Shown here piece after piece: positions 8,891 to 12,649 of a stretch of 12,649 nt of DNA; the first letter of the stretch is position 1; every line of letters starts with the position of its first letter. The notes under the pieces were generated by a model. It made no database searches. It was not told the origin of the DNA and saw nothing but the letters and a program-made list of their open reading frames with translations. The position numbers and the translations under genes are program-made. The DNA comes from Verrucomicrobiaceae bacterium. GTDB lineage: Bacteria; Verrucomicrobiota; Verrucomicrobiae; Verrucomicrobiales; Akkermansiaceae. The stretch is taken from positions 1 to 12,649 of the forward strand of contig CANBTO010000084.1 of the NCBI GenBank assembly GCA_947372405.1, read 5' to 3'.

Positions 8891-11272
8891 ATGCCGGAAC
8901 AGCAGGGAACCATCGCATTTTGCCATTCGTGCGGAGCGCCGATGGATGTCACCACGGTGGCTCCCTTCACCAACGTCGAGTGCCCGGCCTGCGGCAAGCA
9001 CACGAGGGTGAAACGGGAGTTCGGTCCCTACACGCTGGTCCGCCGCCATGCGATGGGCGGCATGAGCATGGTTTTCGCCGCGTTTGACAACACGTTGAAC
9101 CGTGAGGTGGCGCTGAAAATCCTCAGCGAGGACTACTCCGCGGACGAGAAACGGATTGCCGCGTTCGAGCAGGAAGCGCACATCACGGCATCCTTCAGCC
9201 ATCCGAATGTCGTCAGGGTGCTGACCACCGGTCGGGCCTTCGGGCGTTTGTACATCGCCATGGAGTTCGTGCCGGGCGGGCATTTCGAACATCAAATCCG
9301 TGAGCGCGGGAAAATCCCGGAACGCGAGATGCTGGCCCTGGCGATCGAGGTGGCGCAGGGACTCAAGGCCGCGCATGCGGCAGGCTTGATCCACCGCGAC
9401 GTGAAACCCGGCAACATCCTGCTGGATTCCGAAGGCCATGCAAAACTTGTCGATTTCGGACTCGCTCTGGTGACGCATGGCGGCAAGGCGCAGGCTACGG
9501 AACTGTGGGCCACGCCCTATTACGTGCCTCCCGAGACGGTGGAGGGATACTCCGAGGACTTCCGCTCGGACATCTATGCTTTCGGCGCCACGCTCTATCA
9601 CGCCCTTTCCGGAAAACCTCCCTGCGGCGTGGAATCGATGGCCACCGATCTGCTTCGAGTGGCGAAAAAACGCGTGATTCCGCTTCATCTGGTGGACACC
9701 TCGATCTCCGCGGAGACCTGCCGCATCGTCGAGAGCGCGATGGCATACAATCCAGCGGGCCGTTTCTCCTCCTATGACGAACTGATCGCCGCTCTCACCC
9801 AAGCTCTCAACCATGCCAAGGCCGGGCCCGTCGCTCCCAGTCAGACTGCTGCGAAGCGTCGTGCGAACAAGAAGCGAAGGGAGCGCATCGTGCTGGTGGC
9901 CGCCATCGTCGCGGTGCCCGTTGTCGCGGGCCTCGTGATCACAATGCGGAACTTCCGCAAACCCGCTGTGGTCGATCTTCCAAAGCCCGAGCTGCCGCAC
10001 GTCGTTCCTCAGATCGGGGCGCCGGACAACTCCGTGGGGATCATGAAAAGCTACCGCGATGCGCGGACCGCGGTGGAAGCGAAGAACTTTGAAAAGGCTG
10101 CCAGCGGGTTCTATGGGCTGCATTGCAATTCAGCGGTGCAGGAACCCACCCGCACATGGGCCGGAGTGGAGGCCGTGCTGGCTTCCTATCTCGACGGCCG
10201 TGGCCCGGACGCCCGCAGGCTCTCGCGGGAAGTGGCGGATCACGTCCGCTCGCTGCCCAAGGGCGGCACTTCCATTGATGAAAAACTTCTCAACGTCATC
10301 GACAAGTTGACGTTCATCAAGCCGCTGCCGGAACCGGAGCTCGATTACTCGGATGCCAGCGCGGCACAGGTGGTCGCCGCCATGCTTGCCGGGCTCAAGG
10401 ACTGGGAGCAGGGAATGCCGGATCTGGCGGCGGCATGTTTCTCCGTGGTTGTCTCGTGCAAGTTGCCGCAGGAAGACCAGTGGGCGTCTGTCTATCAGAA
10501 AATGGCGGGGGATTATCTCGCGGACCACGAGATCCTTTCCGGGCCGCTTTTCTCCAGCTATCCGCCGGACAAGGAAGGCTGTGAATCCGCCATCGAAAAC
10601 CTGAACACGGTGCTCAACCAGCTGAAAACCCGCGGCCGTGCGAAATTCAACGTGCGGGCCTGGCAACTCGATCTCGCCCGCCATGCGAAGCTGCTTTCCC
10701 TTGCCGCGAACACTTCGCCGGGAGGAACCGGCGTGGCGGGGAAGAAGACTCCCGATCTTCCCGACCTGCTCGCGAAGCTGGAGGGATTCTCGCGCGACTG
10801 CCGCTTCCCCGAGGCCGTTTCCTATCTGAAATCGCTAACCGATGATCCGCAGGGAGCGAAGCTCGCCTCGCTTCTCTCCATGGCGGAATCATCCATGGCT
10901 TTTCTATCGGATCTTGAGGAGGATCTCGGCAAGGAACCCGTATCCGTCGCCATGCAGACGCGTAATGGCGGGACCATGGTGCGGATATCCATCGACTCGG
11001 ACGGAGAAATCACCGCGACCGACACGGACGGCCAGTCCAGAACCTGCAAGTGGAGTGATTTCACCCCGGGTTCCCTCATCGACCTCCACCGCGTGCTGGT
11101 GAGGAATCCGAAAAACGAAACCGAGCGCGTCCGCCGGCATGAATGCGCCATCGCCTACGACTGGCTGGCGGGCGAGCGCGCGCGTGCGGTATCAGCCGCG
11201 GAGATCCTTGCGGAGGGCAGCCCCGAATTCAAGCAGCGCTGGGAAGGCATCGCTTCCGGTTTGCCGAAGTGA
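8891..11272 (+). CDS. Transmembrane Ser/Thr protein kinase with N-terminal zinc ribbon and large extracytoplasmic helical region
   Basis: The product has 793 residues from the ATG at 8891; a GTG two codons upstream (8885) is possible. Residues 11-34 are a zinc ribbon (C11xxC14 and C31xxC34). Residues 46 to about 310 are a Hanks-type kinase domain, which transfers phosphate from ATP to Ser/Thr. It has VALK with Lys76, the catalytic loop HRDVKPGN with Asp170, DFG with Asp188 and a PPE in place of APE. The glycine loop is altered: AMGGMSMV where GxGGMGxV is usual, so the first Gly is Ala54 and the third Ser59. The essential Lys/Asp/Asp are kept, so activity is likely. A basic stretch (KRRANKKRRER) precedes one membrane helix at 333-352. 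The remaining 440 residues, probably periplasmic, look like TPR-type helical repeats, with a beta-rich segment near 688-725. I do not recognise a sensor domain. No Shine-Dalgarno sequence is seen. Confidence 0.93.
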   Translation: MPEQQGTIAFCHSCGAPMDVTTVAPFTNVECPACGKHTRVKREFGPYTLVRRHAMGGMSMVFAAFDNTLNREVALKILSEDYSADEKRIAAFEQEAHITASFSHPNVVRVLTTGRAFGRLYIAMEFVPGGHFEHQIRERGKIPEREMLALAIEVAQGLKAAHAAGLIHRDVKPGNILLDSEGHAKLVDFGLALVTHGGKAQATELWATPYYVPPETVEGYSEDFRSDIYAFGATLYHALSGKPPCGVESMATDLLRVAKKRVIPLHLVDTSISAETCRIVESAMAYNPAGRFSSYDELIAALTQALNHAKAGPVAPSQTAAKRRANKKRRERIVLVAAIVAVPVVAGLVITMRNFRKPAVVDLPKPELPHVVPQIGAPDNSVGIMKSYRDARTAVEAKNFEKAASGFYGLHCNSAVQEPTRTWAGVEAVLASYLDGRGPDARRLSREVADHVRSLPKGGTSIDEKLLNVIDKLTFIKPLPEPELDYSDASAAQVVAAMLAGLKDWEQGMPDLAAACFSVVVSCKLPQEDQWASVYQKMAGDYLADHEILSGPLFSSYPPDKEGCESAIENLNTVLNQLKTRGRAKFNVRAWQLDLARHAKLLSLAANTSPGGTGVAGKKTPDLPDLLAKLEGFSRDCRFPEAVSYLKSLTDDPQGAKLASLLSMAESSMAFLSDLEEDLGKEPVSVAMQTRNGGTMVRISIDSDGEITATDTDGQSRTCKWSDFTPGSLIDLHRVLVRNPKNETERVRRHECAIAYDWLAGERARAVSAAEILAEGSPEFKQRWEGIASGLPK

Positions 11273-11316
11273 TGCTGCCAGTGTATGCCGTCCAACAGAC
11301 TGCATCGTATTCGGGT

Positions 11317-11595
11317 CGATTGATGATTGATGATTTTTGAACCCGATTCCAAAGTTACAGGGCTGATTTGCCGAATATTCGACCACGGATTACACGGATA
11401 TAACGGATTGAAGACCGGACCAAACTGGTGATGACACCGCTGCCGCAACCTCTTCATAATCCGTGTCAATCCGTGTAATCCGTGTAATCCGTGTAATCCG
11501 TGATTCAATATCGGTTTTCGGGTTGAGGGCAGATTGGATGTTGCTGCGCCGCCGTTCCGTCACTTCAACAATCAAAATTCAATAATCATCAATCG
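11317..11595. repeat. Outer inverted repeat, MITE-like nested element
   Basis: CGATTGATGATT at 11317-11328 is the exact reverse complement of AATCATCAATCG at 11584-11595. The left copy is followed by a partial direct repeat (GATTGATGATTGATGATT). The arms are AT-rich against a GC-rich background and enclose the 9-mer repeat block. No coding capacity and no clear target-site duplication are seen. It may be the edge of a non-autonomous mobile or REP-like element. Confidence 0.55.
11384..11502. repeat. Inverted and tandem 9-mer repeats (AATCCGTGT family)
   Basis: The right arm has AATCCGTGT at 11458, then four head-to-tail copies from 11468 to 11502, the last ending in AATCCGTG. The left arm has the reverse complement: CACGGATTACACGGAT at 11384-11399, matching the right arm exactly at 11487-11502, plus a degenerate third copy to 11409. 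The arms can fold over a 48-base spacer (11410-11457). To my knowledge, similar 'cacggattacacggat' arrays occur widely in intergenic DNA of Verrucomicrobiota and other phyla, and give rise to spurious ITRITRI-type ORFs. Confidence 0.85.
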
Positions 11596-11643
11596 TAGAT
11601 CACAGGCATCTCCGATAAATGGCAGTCTGCGAGTTGGACTACA

Positions 11644-12649
11644 CTACAGCTCCAGGCACGCCGTGCCGAAGAGCGAGAAACCACCGCTTTCCTCGATCTG
11701 CACGTCGAGAATCTGCCCGGTTAGACGATCGGCATCGCCATCGAAAATGACGATCTTGTTCTGCGGCGTTCTTCCTGACAGACGGGACGCGTTGGTTTTC
11801 GAAGGGCCTTCGCACAGCACCTGCTGGCGCGTGCCGACGAGCGCGGCGTTGCTTGCGATGGCGAGGCGGTCCACCACGGCGAGCAGGCGCTGGTTGCGCT
11901 CCTCCTTCACCGTTTCGGGAAGTTGGCCGTCCATCTCCGCGGCGGGGGTGTTGCGGCGTTTCGAATAACGGAAGACGAACGCGTTGTCGAAACGCAGCCG
12001 CTCCACCGTTTCGATGGTAGCCTCGAAATCCTCCTCCGTCTCGCCCGGAAAGCCGACGATGATGTCCGTGGTGATCGCCAGTCCCGGCCGCGCGGTCTTC
12101 ATCTTCTCACAGATCTCGATGAACTTCTCGTTCTTGTACGGACGGCGCATCTCCCGCAGGATTCGATCCGATCCGCTCTGCATCGGGAAATGGATGTGCG
12201 AACAGAGTTTCGGCAGATAGGTAAACGCGGAGATGAGATCGTCGCGGTAGCCGATCGGGTGGGGGGAGGTGAAACGGATGCGCTCGATGCCATCCACCTC
12301 GTGCACCGCTTCCAGCAGTTGAACGAACGGCGACTTGCCGTCGATCCGTGGAAACTCGGTGCGGCCGTAAAGATTGACGATCTGTCCTAACAGCGTGATC
12401 TCCTTCACGCCGTGGGCCGCGAGGTGGCGGACCTCGCCGACGATGTCCGCGATCGGCCGTCCGCGCTCCTTGCCGCGGGTGTCCGGCACGATGCAGAACG
12501 AGCAGCGCATGTTGCAGCCCTGCATGATCGAGACGAAGGCGGACGCCTCGCGCGGTTTCGCGACGTGGTCGCGGATGGTGTTCTGCGATCCCTCCTCCTC
12601 CGCCACGTCGCAGACGCTGCCGCCGCGCAGCGACCATGTGGGATCGTCC
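11644..12649 (-). CDS. miaB: tRNA-2-methylthio-N6-dimethylallyladenosine synthase, 5' partial
   Basis: This is a radical SAM methylthiotransferase that adds the 2-methylthio group to i6A37 of tRNAs reading UNN codons. The frame is open to the window edge, and 334 residues are visible of a family size near 450-475. The N-terminal UPF0004 domain with the second iron-sulfur cluster is outside. Visible in order: SIMQGCNMRCSFCIVPDTRG, with the radical SAM CxxxCxxC at 12493-12516; ERGRP; EITLLGQIVNLYG; IRFTSPHP; HIHFPMQSGSDRIL; TDIIVGFPGETEEDF; FVFRYSKRRNTPAAEM; and a C-terminal TRAM domain (about the last 65 residues) with the MiaB-type GRTPQNKIVIF. Those last features separate it from RimO and MtaB. 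The gene converges on the kinase across the repeat-filled gap. Confidence 0.96.
   Translation of the reverse strand, partial: DDPTWSLRGGSVCDVAEEEGSQNTIRDHVAKPREASAFVSIMQGCNMRCSFCIVPDTRGKERGRPIADIVGEVRHLAAHGVKEITLLGQIVNLYGRTEFPRIDGKSPFVQLLEAVHEVDGIERIRFTSPHPIGYRDDLISAFTYLPKLCSHIHFPMQSGSDRILREMRRPYKNEKFIEICEKMKTARPGLAITTDIIVGFPGETEEDFEATIETVERLRFDNAFVFRYSKRRNTPAAEMDGQLPETVKEERNQRLLAVVDRLAIASNAALVGTRQQVLCEGPSKTNASRLSGRTPQNKIVIFDGDADRLTGQILDVQIEESGGFSLFGTACLEL

Larger units (their letters stand above)
11273..11643. other. Non-coding gap between convergent genes, filled by repeats
   Basis: This stretch of 371 bases lies between the kinase stop and the miaB stop. I see no credible gene. Short frames here translate to periodic nonsense such as ITRITRITRI or LHGLHGLHGL from the 9-mer repeats. 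The content is a nested inverted-repeat structure (11317-11595). A 6-bp stem TCGGGT / ACCCGA (11311-11316 and 11341-11346) has a 24-base loop and no U tract, so it is not a convincing terminator. No clear hairpin ends either converging gene. Confidence 0.7.

Noticed and set aside
8861..10123. 420-residue open frame on the minus strand opposite the kinase
   Set aside because: It is the antisense shadow of a GC-rich gene; the kinase frame has all expected motifs, and this one shows only His/Arg-rich sequence with no domain.
11458..11502. Possible CRISPR array
   Set aside because: The 9-bp units are head-to-tail without unique spacers, far below CRISPR repeat length.
11390..11575. Short minus-strand frames with ITRITRITRI and LHGLHGLHGL
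   Set aside because: The periodicity comes directly from the 9-mer DNA repeats; not protein-like.

Overview
The window looks like chromosome of a member of the Verrucomicrobiota, probably Verrucomicrobiales near Luteolibacter or Haloferula. The clues are high GC, two proteins ending in VPEP + hydrophobic stretch + polyarginine (PEP-CTERM sorting tails of the verrucomicrobial style), a membrane Ser/Thr kinase with a zinc-ribbon N-terminus, an SHD1-like domain on a lipoprotein, and ATCCGTGTA-type 9-mer repeats between genes. The taxonomic call is inference from these features, not from a marker gene comparison.

Layout. (1) 1-4404, plus strand: the 3' part of valS (valyl-tRNA synthetase), then a helix-hairpin-helix membrane protein with a split zinc ribbon, then a lipoprotein combining a thioredoxin-like fold with an SHD1-like C-terminus. 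The gaps are 49 and 20 bases, so these may be co-transcribed. (2) A strong hairpin at 4407-4441 separates them from two convergent minus-strand genes (4462-7403) for exported PEP-CTERM proteins. One is small (212 aa). The other is large and built from autotransporter-associated beta-strand repeats. (3) 7564-8812, minus strand: a hairpin terminator, an 85-aa helical protein of unknown function and an RluD-family pseudouridine synthase. (4) 8891-11272, plus strand: the kinase, divergent from rluD. (5) 11273-11643: a non-coding gap with nested inverted repeats and tandem 9-mers. (6) 11644 to the end, minus strand: miaB (tRNA methylthiotransferase), truncated by the window edge.

How the genes relate. 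Three genes serve translation or RNA modification (valS, rluD, miaB) and are ordinary housekeeping. Between them sit envelope genes: an exosortase-type surface protein pair, a lipoprotein and a transmembrane kinase. No exosortase, transposase, CRISPR array, phage gene or recognisable defence gene is present. I do not see a clear new multi-gene system. The best candidates for a second look are the HHH/zinc-ribbon membrane protein with its Trx-SHD1 lipoprotein neighbour, the kinase with an altered glycine loop, the tandem PEP-CTERM pair and the nested repeat at 11317-11595. Most start codons lack a Shine-Dalgarno sequence.
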